Source: Melitaea cinxia
Lineage: Eukaryota > Arthropoda > Insecta > Lepidoptera > Nymphalidae
Length of the DNA: 64,000 nt
Assembly: GCF_905220565.1 (NCBI RefSeq)
Contig: NC_059398.1
Coordinates: forward strand, 3,534,001-3,598,000
Direction of reading: 5' to 3'
Part shown: piece by piece, positions 55,350 through 64,000 of the stretch
Position numbering within the stretch: position 1 is the stretch's first letter
Layout of the letters: every line of letters begins with the position of its first letter
Program-made: the position numbers and the translations under genes
The notes under the pieces: model-generated
The model's input: the letters and a program-made list of their open reading frames with translations, nothing else
The model's database searches: none
What the model was told of the DNA's origin: nothing

Positions 55350-57145
55350 TAATGTATTTGTTTTCTCATTTTATTGGGCTAAATTGTATTGTAACAGATT
55401 ATACATATACATTTAACATCAAACGCAACGAAAATAAAACCGTATTGTGCTTCAAAACGTGTAAAATATATATATTTTTTGCATTCCAAAAATATATATT
55501 AATTATATATATTAATCATTTCAGAACGTAAGCTTAAATAAGTTAAATAAGTCAGCTAAAGTGAACGCAGCCATAACAGCAATCCTAAACTGGGTAGTCA
55601 AAAATCTTTTCACAAAGTCATTAAGTATAATGTTTAAAGTTACATTACGTATCTCCAAATTACATCCTTAATTGCAGTTTGAACACCTAAGTATTTATGG
55701 TAAGATTCATGATACCAAAATTATCTTTTGAATTATTTTTCAAGAAATGTTATTATGCTGGCCGGAAGCATATTGACTTGGCGGAAATATATAATGCTAC
55801 GAAATTTAAATTCCAATGTATTTATGTGTGGGTAAAAGACCGATGGCGTTGCTTTGGACATTTCAATTTGGTGACACGTACATGCTTAATGCAAAATTTT
55901 TGAATATTTTCAAAAGGGAAAAATGTTGTCGAGTATGGTCATTTTATTTTCTAAGAAATTGGATCATATAATTTAACCTTTCGAACGATATGATTAATGG
56001 ACGGCCCCTAACTAAAAAAATAAATAAATTCGGACCTACTATATAAGAAATAAAAAAAAAATGTTTATGTAAATAAAATATATAGTGGAAATAAGTGGAA
56101 AATTTAATAAGCGTTAATTTATTATTATTTAAAATTATGGTCACGTAACTCATTGGGATATTCACTTTCACAAACACTCGAAAGTTTTTCAACGTTTATT
56201 GTATAGACGGAGCCGTTGTTGGTTCATGTATTTATAATTCTTTTATATTTATTCTTGAGTTTCAATTTTTTTATTTTCTTTATTTAGGACGACAACAGGT
56301 TAATTTAAAATTCTTATATAGCACATGACGAAATCTATACAAATTTATTATTATTTATATTGAAAACATGCAACTTTTGTGTTTGGAACATGTTACTGGC
56401 CATTTATCTTATTATTAAAAAAAGTGTTTTAAGATAATGTTATGTATTTTTTTATATATTTACTGCATGTTAATTTTCATTATTATTCATTCGAGCTATC
56501 GAACACAAGCAACTGTATACTCAAATATAAAATCCTACATGTATCTAGTGTTATTGCAGTGTTAAGACGAGAAATGCATAGGACATGCTCTACGATCCAA
56601 GTGAAATTCGGTGTAAGATGTGCAGAATCGTGCATCTGTATCATTATCGAATACCGTATGTGTATTCAAGTGTAACATATTTGTAGTTTAGTGATGTTTA
56701 GGATATGTATCTTAGGTATATGAGAATATGTACTTAATGAATATATATACTTAAATGAATATGCTTAAAAGAAGAAATATTTGATTTTATAATAGATCTA
56801 GCAGTACCTCGCAGTTTATTTGAAAAAACAACATTGGTTGTCTATTAAGTTGGTTTACGGACGATAGTTTAACGTGACAACGTCATAACAAAACGTCTCC
56901 TCGGACGCATAGGCCAATCGAGTGGAAAAGAGATAGATGCAGCGTACAATGAGCGTAACAGAACAATGAGCGTAACGGGAAAACGAGTCATCCATCCTCT
57001 TTCGTACATGCAGCCGACGTTCTTCGATTTATCAGACAATTATGTCTATAGCTTTATTCGGTAAATAGGCTATCCAACACAAAGATATATTTTTTTATTT
57101 CGATCCAGTAGTTCCTGAGATTAAACAAACAAACGTTTCAGCTTC
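55350..57145. other. No gene recognised
   Basis: AT-rich. Frames at 55697-55903 and 56442-56675 have no known motif. 57085-57145 holds a repeat-like GATCCAGTAGTTCCTGAGAT tail. Confidence 0.4.
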
Positions 57146-57147
57146 AT

Positions 57148-57327
57148 ACCATTACGCTTCAGCCTGTAATATTTCACTACTGGGCATAGGTCTCTTACCC
57201 CATGTAGAAGAAGGATCAGAGATTAATCCACCACGCTGCTTCAATGCGGGTTGGCAGATATATTCCCTTCTATGAGTAACGATTGCTATCAGGTGTACAT
57301 GATAACAACCGGGACCGACGGCTTAAC
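57148..57327 (-). repeat. SINE-like family B, 3' half
   Basis: CTTCAGCCTGTAATATTTCA, TACTGGGCATAGGTCTCTTA, ATCAGGTGTACATGATAACA and CCGGGACCGACGGCTTAAC on the plus strand. The tRNA-like head is missing (5'-truncated on the element strand). Confidence 0.85.
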
Positions 57328-57329
57328 CA

Positions 57330-57925
57330 TTTGTATAGATAAATATTATTTTCCATTCCCTTGTTTGAACGAGACGTTCCATACACACTATGATACATTT
57401 GATCAAACGTTTTTCTATACTTTCTGGATTTCAATTTATAAAGAACTATTTAGTAAAAGTGGGTTATATGTGTACAATACTTGACTAATAAATAAAATAC
57501 CTTGAAATATTTATTGGACCATTTTTAAAATATCTCCGTAACGGTTTGTAAGTCAACTATACAAAATATGGTTACGCAGCGAAAGTAAAAAATAAATAAA
57601 TAGTATTTTGATATTTTAAATATTTATAACCATTTATAAGATATACGGAGATGATATGAGATGAGGATAGCAGGTATTGTTCCCAAGCATTTGTTTTATT
57701 TTTCTGTTCTAAGATAATTACAATTACAACACCAACACTTTTTTTTTAAACCGGCTTAAAGCAGTTTGTGACCTTTTCTAGGGTCTTTTGCTTTGAAAGG
57801 CGTGTGTATATTTCATTACTTAGGTTTAAGTATTTAATTTATCTTAAAAAGCCTTAAGTAAGATTTTACTTGACATATTGTGTTTAAGTTAATTGAAATG
57901 CGAGTATATAGTTCAAAGATGGAAA
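57330..57925. other. No gene recognised
   Basis: AT-rich sequence without features. Confidence 0.45.
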
Positions 57926-57929
57926 ACAA

Positions 57930-58088
57930 GCGTAAAGTTTGTCTGATGGTTAGCGGATGCCGTACCCTATCGATGTAATACCAAAGCAAGCGATTGCTGA
58001 CGTTACTCCTGACCGTCCCCAAGAGCTCTGGCCACCTTACTCATCGTAAGAACCCAACGCAACTTGAGAGTAGAGTTACTGGGTTGTA
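57930..58088 (-). repeat. SINE-like family C, decayed copy
   Basis: GTCTGATGGTTAGCGGATGC, AGCAAGCGATTGCTGACG and CCAAGAGCTCTGGCCACC. Internal blocks are recognisable but diverged. Confidence 0.65.
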
Positions 58089-58089
58089 T

Positions 58090-58655
58090 ATCATATTCTT
58101 AATTTAAAAATTGCGTAATTTTAAATATATACATATAATAATTTCAATTCGGAGCTAAATGGTTTCAGCCGTTTGAGATATATATGGATTATTTGACCGA
58201 TCAGATTACGCTGATATCACGTAGGGAGAATCTATACATAGATAAACGTGAATTCTTTATTGGTATTTTTTTTCAATATAATAATTATATACAGATTGTT
58301 TTTTTTTTTCAGGATTAGAAAGGAGGTATATTACGAAAAGTGTTTTATAAAAAAAATCCAAACAGTTACTGGTCGTTATTCATGTCAGGATTAAAATAAC
58401 ATGAACTTTAATTTGGAAGTGTTTATTAATAAGCCTTTAAAAAAGAAGCCAAAAAGATAATAATAAAAAAAATTAAATAACATTTATATAACAAATCATT
58501 CCGTTAACGTGGAACAAAATTTCTTTATATAAATCCCAGAAAGCACGTAAGGAAGATACAGTCTTTATTAACTAAAATTTTTCTTCCATTTAAGAATTTA
58601 TCAAGAGCTCTACACGCACTGCAGTCAAGATCTGTTAATCCAAAATGAGGTCAGT
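58090..58655. other. No gene recognised
   Basis: AT-rich sequence without features. Confidence 0.45.
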
Positions 58656-58666
58656 CTTCAGTCAGT

Positions 58667-58960
58667 TCAGCCTATCGCAGTCAACTGCTGGACATAGCCT
58701 TCCCAATGTTTGCGCCAGATATCCCTGTTTTCCGCAATTCTCACCCAGCCTCCACCGGCAATCCTACGTAAATAGTTGATCTAGACGTCCCACATTGCGT
58801 TTGTCAAGATGTGGTCTCTACTCCAGGACACGTCTGCTCCAGCAGTAATCGGTACTGCGACACAGGTGATCAACCCACTGCCTGTTGGACTTGCTAATTC
58901 AGTGGGCCATATCGGTTACTTTCGCTCTCTCGCGGATGAAAGAGAAAATGAGGCGAACTG
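58667..58960 (-). pseudogene. RTE-clade LINE, decayed 3' end of reverse transcriptase ORF
   Basis: On the minus strand the peptide from 58913 reads DMAH, stop, ISKSNRQWVDHLCRSTD, WSRRVLE, stop, RPHLDKRNVGRLDQLF. After a frame shift it reads GGGWVRIAENRDIWRKHWEG and YVQQLTAIG before TGA at 58667-58669. These are the conserved blocks of the RTE C-terminus (Q-WAGHLCRRTD, RRVLEWRP, RIAENRDLW, AYVQQWTA). Premature stops and one shift make it a pseudogene. It joins the shared SINE/LINE end TCAGCCTATCGCAGTC. Confidence 0.83.
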
Positions 58961-59024
58961 TGTAAATTTGATAAAATAATAAATTACTGTTACACTATTA
59001 TTTCGTCCCAATAAAACCTATTAA

Positions 59025-59265
59025 ACCGACTTCAAAAAAGCAAAAATCATAACTTTTACTGGATTTACCGATTTTCATGATTATTTTTTTTCTCGGAAGC
59101 TGGTGGTTGTCAAATGTGTCCTATTTTTGTTGAGATCTGACGAGTAATTTTTGAACTGTCTCTTATAATCCATATTTAATTGATTTTAATCAATTGTTGT
59201 TTTTTTTACATTGTATTTCTGGTCGATGAAAATTAATTTTTTTTTTCGTTCGCGACTAAACACAA
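59025..59265 (-). repeat. Family E repeat, divergent reverse copy
   Basis: AAACCGACTTCAAAAAAGC at the left, TGTTGAGATCTGACGAG inside, and TTTTTTTCGTTCGCGACTAA at the right. More diverged than the other copies. Confidence 0.6.
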
Positions 59266-59539
59266 TTAGTAAGTTTAAAATTAATTCAAATGTCGATAGT
59301 TGCAGTTATTGAACCGTATTCAGTGCGTATTGCTCCTGAGACCTCATCTCCTCAGACAGTAACAAAGAAAAGCAAATATCTTACCCCACATTTACGTACC
59401 TACAGTACTTAAAGTTTTCCAAAGAGATATTAGTTAAAACGTCACTTTACGGATATTATTGTTTTGAAAATATAACTTTGCTCAACAGTCGTTCGGGAGT
59501 TTTGTTTTTGTTAACGAAATTAATTATGAATAAATATAA

Positions 59540-59660
59540 TTATACGATTGATGTGGTCGCAGCTTTTGGCTGTTGCTTTTAGTCATGGCTTCGATCTTTG
59601 CTCATGACAACTGATTATATAATCTGTACAGGTATTTGTCGTAGTCTAGCTCAAAGGAGG
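59540..59660 (+). repeat. SINE-like family B, decayed head
   Basis: GATGTGGTCGCAGCTTTTGG, then GGCTTCGATCTTTGCTCATG and ACAGGTATTTGTCGTAGTCT. Weak but co-linear with the 47458 copy. Confidence 0.5.
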
Positions 59661-59994
59661 GTTGTGGATGTGAGGCATTTAATAAAAATAAATATGGCAT
59701 AATTATGTCATTTTCAACTTTATATCTCATGGCAAACTTACAATTCACAGCAATATTTTACAATTCACAATAAATAAATATTTAAAAACTAATCGAAAAC
59801 TATGGTGAAGCACGAGGCGGGTGATGCTGTACAGGATGAAGTAGGCAATATCATAATTTAAAAAACGCTGCACATCAAAACGTCGCACATCTTCGTGACG
59901 TTTTATTCGTAAAAAAAATACCCTCATACGCATAAAGAAGTTTTACTTCAAAAATAAAATAAAATTTACTTTGTTTTTTATTTGATTGATTGAT

Positions 59995-60068
59995 TCAGCT
60001 TGTTCCATCTTACTGCTAGGCATAGGCCTCTTACTCCATGTAGGACAAGGATCGAAGCTTAATTCTTT
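59995..60068 (-). repeat. SINE-like family B, 3' fragment
   Basis: TACTGCTAGGCATAGGCCTC, TTACTCCATGTAGGACAAGG and ATCGAAGCTTAAT. Confidence 0.75.
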
Positions 60069-60069
60069 A

Positions 60070-60870
60070 ATCTAATATTATTATAGTACGGAAGCGGAGA
60101 ACACGAAGAATTTTGTACAATGACCTTTTTGCCTACTGCCAGTGGTTCTCAAAACTTTTTGGAATTTGTGATGTCTTAGAACTCGTTTTTTGCACACTAC
60201 ACTAAATCTACGCTGTCTGTCCGTGGATCGGTCTAGTCACAGAATAAAATATTTTTTGTTTAATCATAGAAAAGAACATATATATATATATATATATTGG
60301 TGGCTATACTTTGTATATGCAAAAAAATGAGTCTTGTAACTTAATTTTGATAAAAAAGTTGACAGTCTGTGAATACGGCTATCACTACACCTGTGTGAGC
60401 GCAATGGCAATAATTATGTTTATACGCGAGCGACAAAAACAAAAGATGAAGGGTCAATGTACGAAATTCTTCGTGCTCCGCGTCCGTACTTTACACACTA
60501 TTACACTTATAAAAAATGCACAAATTTAATTTATTAGCCCTTTAATTTTTTTTTCTTTCGAAGATAAAAGTTCGAAATGCGAGATAATCAACACCAAATC
60601 AGATTAAGAGAGATGGAGTGGGAGCATGTATAAGCACTCAAACTTTAGTTACAAAAGAGTTACTTTTTAATACATTTGTAATATAATTTTTATCATAGAT
60701 GTATCTTCAGTATTCATAAAAGTTTTATATCTTTCTTTAGGGCTAAGCGTCTTTCAAAGGAACAAGATAAAATATTGTAGTAAATACAAGCAATAAAGTA
60801 ATTTAGTTATAAAATGTTTAATATTTGATATCGTAAATTTTATTCTTTGTTATTCTTTTCATCTTTTTCA
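60070..60870. other. No gene recognised; short (AT)n
   Basis: An (AT)n tract of about 10 units lies at 60279-60298. The 72-codon frame at 60311-60529 has an ATG but no recognisable domain. Confidence 0.45.
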
Positions 60871-60875
60871 ATAAT

Positions 60876-61240
60876 TGTATTTGCTGGCAAACGAAAAAAA
60901 CCGGCTTCAATTACATCGACAAGTAATACAACGTAGGTAGACGTAAAAATAGTCAAGTAAATACGCATTATCAAAGATTACTCTAAAATTTGTAATCAGA
61001 TCTCAATGAAATTTAAATGTGACCATATGATAAATATCGGCTTTCGATTAAATTATAAATCATTAAAATCGGTACACCCAGTAAAAAGTTATGCGAATTT
61101 TAGAGGGTTTCCCTCGATTTTTCTGGGATCCCATCACCAGATCTAGGTTTCCTTATCGTGGTAAGTACATGGTAAATATACATACGGTCGAATTGAGTAA
61201 CCTCCTTCTTTTTTTAAGTCGACCGTTTAGGTATAGTTTT
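60876..61240 (+). repeat. Family E repeat, forward copy of a head-to-head pair
   Basis: TTTGCTGGCAAACGAAAAAA then CCGGCTTCAATTACATCGAC, through AGATTACTCTAAAATTTG and GGTTTCCCTCGATTTTTC, to AACCTCCTTCTTTTTTTAAG. Confidence 0.75.
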
Positions 61241-61244
61241 ATGT

Positions 61245-61560
61245 ATGTTTGCGGATAGTTTCGTCATTTGTGAATCGATTTTGATGCAAAAGACATATCC
61301 CAATAGTGGTACCGTGATAAGGAAAGCAGGATTTGATAATGGGATCCCAGAGAAATCGAGGGCAACCTTCGAAAATCGTTCGAAGTCAAAGTGGCGGCTA
61401 GTGCGTTCGTTAACTTTTTTTAACCGACTTCCAAAAAAGGAGGAGGTTCTCAATTCGACTGTATTTTTTTTTTTTCGTCTACTTACGTTGTATTTGTATT
61501 TTGTCAATGTAATTAAAGTTGATTTTCTTTTGTTTGCTGTTTACTAGCACACACAATCAT
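61245..61560 (-). repeat. Family E repeat, reverse copy of a head-to-head pair
   Basis: Starts TTGCGGATAGTTTCGTCATT, through GTGGTACCGTGATAAGGAAA and CCCAGAGAAATCGAGGGCAA. It has its own AACCGACTTCCAAAAAAGG terminus at 61422 and ends TTTGCTGTTTACTAGC. Together with 60876-61240 it makes a long imperfect inverted repeat. Confidence 0.7.
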
Positions 61561-61564
61561 TATT

Positions 61565-62275
61565 GAGAAAAATATCTTTCGTCTAATGAAACGAAGTATG
61601 CAATTTTTTATTCCAGAATCAATAAAATGTATTTTTCTGCATTACAACAGGAATGGATTGTTTCTAAGAATACTAAATTGTGATGATAAGTTACGGGAAC
61701 AGTAGTAAAGAGAAATCGTTGGTAAATTATCGTACGAAGTTCACCTCAATAAAATTCATAACAAAATTGCGAAATCTTATGGGAAATCCAGTGTCACATT
61801 CACTTTAAAATTCATATACATACTACGAACATTTTTTAATTTAACTATATTTTTGTACAATATAGTCGGGTAGAGTTTTATAAAGGATAATCGATTTAGA
61901 ATAATTTTTCTTTGGATACGTAAAATATAGAAAATGAACCAATAAGAGTTTGAAAAGAAACCAGAACGAATAGTGGTGACGCATGTTTTCTTGACGCCGA
62001 CGGTCGTCAGTTCGATTACCTCATACCATCGCTCAATACCTCTCTATATTTTAATTTGTCACAAATATTTGTTTTTTTTTTTCGAGTTTCCATAAATGCA
62101 TAATATATCTAAATCAATCGGTCGGTTACTATACGCTATTATAAGAACATCTGAAAAAGATTTTGTTTGGGAAAATTAACTATAAATCTGCAGTGGAGCT
62201 GTGGGGTAGTTAATCTCTAACAAATACCTAAAATAGCAAATAATCAATTATTTTATAATTTTATTTAAAAAAATT
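61565..62275. other. No gene recognised
   Basis: AT-rich. CTTGACGCCGACGGTCGTCA..GTTCGATTACC (61991-62020) may be a decayed tRNA-like head. Confidence 0.4.
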
Positions 62276-62278
62276 GCT

Positions 62279-62352
62279 CGATTGATATTTGCCGTAGTCT
62301 GGGCGCTTATGGCTGTGTATTGTGTGTGTTTTCGGGCACCCGACACAGGAGA
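62279..62352 (+). repeat. SINE-like family B, internal fragment
   Basis: TTGCCGTAGTCTGGGCGCTT, TGTGTATTGTGTGTGTTTTC and ACCCGACACAGGAG, as in 47540-47625. Confidence 0.75.
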
Positions 62353-62454
62353 AAATTCTACTATTCGGCTATTGAGTGTGAAGCGCTTATTATTTATTAT
62401 TATTATTTATATTAAATTTTTGAAGCTAAAAATAACAGTTTTTTTTTATGTCAC

Positions 62455-62728
62455 TAGGTCGGCAAACAAGCGTACGGTTCACCTGACGGTAAGCGATTAC
62501 CGTAGCTTATAGACGCCTGCAACACCAGAAGCATCGCAAGCGCGTTGCCGACCCAATCCCCAATCCCCCCAGGAGCTCTGGTCACCTTACTCACCAACAG
62601 GAACACAATACTGCTTGAAAACAGTAATATTTTGCTGTGATCTTCTGTAAGGTCGAGGTACTACCCCAATCGGGTTGCTCCATATTTTGAGCAGAAAATT
62701 CCTGCTGTGCCCTACCTCAGTTAAATTC
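62455..62728 (-). repeat. SINE-like family C, full-length reference copy
   Basis: Plus strand: CACTAGGTCGGCAAACAAGC, GTACGGTTCACCTGACGGTA, AGCGATTACCGTAGCTTATA, AGAAGCATCGCAAGCGCGTT, CCAGGAGCTCTGGTCACC, TTCTGTAAGGTCGAGGTACT, CTACCTCAGTTA. A T run at 62440-62448 precedes it, which is the poly(A)-like tail on the minus strand. Confidence 0.88.
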
Positions 62729-62734
62729 TACGCT

Positions 62735-63245
62735 AAGTGGGTTATTAGTTTAAATGATAAAATAAAATTAAGTAGCAACTCTAAATTCAATAGGTTGTAG
62801 CGATCTATTTAAACAAATATAAAAATAACGTTTTTATAAAATATAATACTGAAAAGAACATGATATCGTGAAAAAAGGTTCGGTGGATAAACGCAGAAAA
62901 TACATTAGCAACGCGCCCACGCTTTGTACGGGTTTTCCTTTGGTTTCGTTAATGTTTAAAAAAAGCAAAGCTCGAATTTTAAACTTTGGAAACCGTATCT
63001 AATTTCGCTCTCCGGGTTAAAAATAAATAGTATTTGTTGAGTTAGATATATGCGGATTCCAGATGAATTATTCTACATAGAGGTATAAAAAATTAGAAGT
63101 AGTGTAATTAAAAAATACATATAGTTAAGTGTACAAAATTTGTATTAAAATCATTATTTGAAATCAAAGTACTAAATAAATTATATAAACTGAAAAATAC
63201 GCTTCTTCAATTATTATTTTTTAAAATATAATAAGCTACGCTATA
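62735..63245. other. No gene recognised
   Basis: AT-rich sequence without features. Confidence 0.45.
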
Positions 63246-63247
63246 GA

Positions 63248-63338
63248 CAATCGGGCGCCGATTTATGGGGTTTTGGAGAGTAACCCAAACCCCTTCCCTC
63301 CCTCTCCACCCCAAACCCCATAAATCGTCGCCCGATTG
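63248..63338. repeat. Hairpin with ~28-bp arms and a G-quadruplex-type loop
   Basis: The arms 63248-63276 and 63310-63338 (CAATCGGGCG..CGATTTATGGGG and its complement) differ at about two positions. The loop and arm edges on the minus strand read GGGAGGGAAGGGGTTTGGG (63284-63302), preceded by GGGGTTTGGGG, a canonical intramolecular G4 motif. No coding potential. It is probably a foldback element or a recent palindrome. Confidence 0.85.
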
Positions 63339-63339
63339 G

Positions 63340-63590
63340 CTTACCATATAATAACTGAATTCATATAATAAGTGATGTATACGCAGAAAACTGCATATAC
63401 AGGTAAATAATTAAAATAAACAATGAAAAGCGCGAGAGCGATTGAATGAAACTACATGCACTAAAACATTTCTGACGTATACTCAAAAAATCAGTCAAAT
63501 GTGAGCCGTAACTCTTTTACTACTATCTAACTGACCAGGTTTTTAGATTCTCTAGGTTTTTTTACTCAACAACATCGCAAACATTGCAGG
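63340..63590. other. No feature recognised
   Basis: AT-rich sequence. Confidence 0.5.
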
Positions 63591-63594
63591 TGCA

Positions 63595-63776
63595 ATGTTG
63601 ACCCTAACCCTAACCCCCTTCAGGAGCTCTGGTCATCTTACTCACCACAAGAACACAACACAACTTTGGAGCAGTATTATTAAGCTGTGATCATATGTAA
63701 GGTTGAGATACTACCACAGCCGGGCTTTTCCAGATTTAAAGCGGGATATTTCTTTCTGTCCCCAATCTCAGTTGGG
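63595..63776 (-). repeat. SINE-like family C, 5' half copy
   Basis: TTCAGGAGCTCTGGTCATCT, GTAAGGTTGAGATACTACC, GATTTAAAGCGGGATATTTC and AATCTCAGTTGG. The CR1-like tail end is missing. Confidence 0.75.
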
Positions 63777-64000
63777 TCTAGTCTAGAAACAAAAATGATA
63801 CGCATTTTAAAAGTCTCTAAAATGCGATTTAAAAATATAAATTGTTTGTATATTAAAATCATTACGATATATATTTTATGAAAATAATTTATACTGGAAT
63901 ATTTCAACTGTTCGTGTTTTTGCTGCAGACGCGGAAACTCGTTAAATTTTATGATGCATAATTATTTAGTATTTTGAGTGCGGGATTCATTAAGTTATTG

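Noticed and set aside
61214..61547. 97- and 100-codon frames on both strands
   Set aside because: They lie in the inverted pair of family E repeats and have no conserved protein motif.

Overview
The window looks like a gene-poor, AT-rich stretch of a moth or butterfly (Lepidoptera) nuclear genome, either intergenic or a very large intron. The evidence is the repeat content: several dispersed SINE-like families with tRNA-type Pol III boxes, 3' fragments of RTE-, CR1- and R1-type non-LTR retrotransposons, Helitron-like remnants, foldback/MITE-like elements and (TA)n microsatellites. I recognise no host protein-coding gene. The only convincing host gene is an isolated tRNA-Ala(AGC) at 50766-50838 on the minus strand.

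The dominant feature is a near-complete Ty3/gypsy LTR retrotransposon on the minus strand (23621-29019). Its two 313-bp LTRs are identical by eye and it is flanked by a 4-bp target duplication (AACC), so the insertion is recent. It encodes a fused Gag-protease-reverse transcriptase-RNase H frame whose first ATG lies inside the 5' LTR. A primer-binding site matching tRNA-Leu lies just inside the LTR, within coding sequence. An integrase frame follows, separated by a +1 shift. Between integrase and the 3' LTR lies an array of about nine 43-bp repeats, each able to fold as a hairpin and mostly carrying GTAAGT on the sense strand.

Left of the retroelement (1-23.6 kb): SINE-like families labelled here A to D, a CR1 3' fragment inside a Helitron-like remnant (2.9-3.65 kb), a 163-bp tandem duplication (7.1-7.4 kb), foldback elements containing a tRNA-like sequence (9.2 and 15.3 kb), a 36-codon RTE tail (14.3 kb), and copies of a TIR-type repeat with AACCGACTTC ends (family E). 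Right of it (29-64 kb): further copies of the same families, two long (TA)n tracts, the tRNA gene, an unexplained ~90-codon open stretch (51.2-51.4 kb), a 5'-truncated R1-clade element inserted into a SINE with an 11-bp target duplication (52.3-53.1 kb), a Helitron/Pif1-type helicase tail (54.6 kb), a decayed RTE tail (58.7-58.9 kb), a head-to-head pair of family E elements (60.9-61.6 kb) and a hairpin with a strong G-quadruplex motif (63.25-63.34 kb).

Functionally the window is mainly a record of transposition. The SINE-like families end in sequence that matches the 3' ends of LINE fragments in the same window: families B and D match the RTE C-terminal coding end, and family C matches the CR1 tail. 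This suggests which LINE mobilised which SINE. All identifications are by eye and from memory; no database search was possible.
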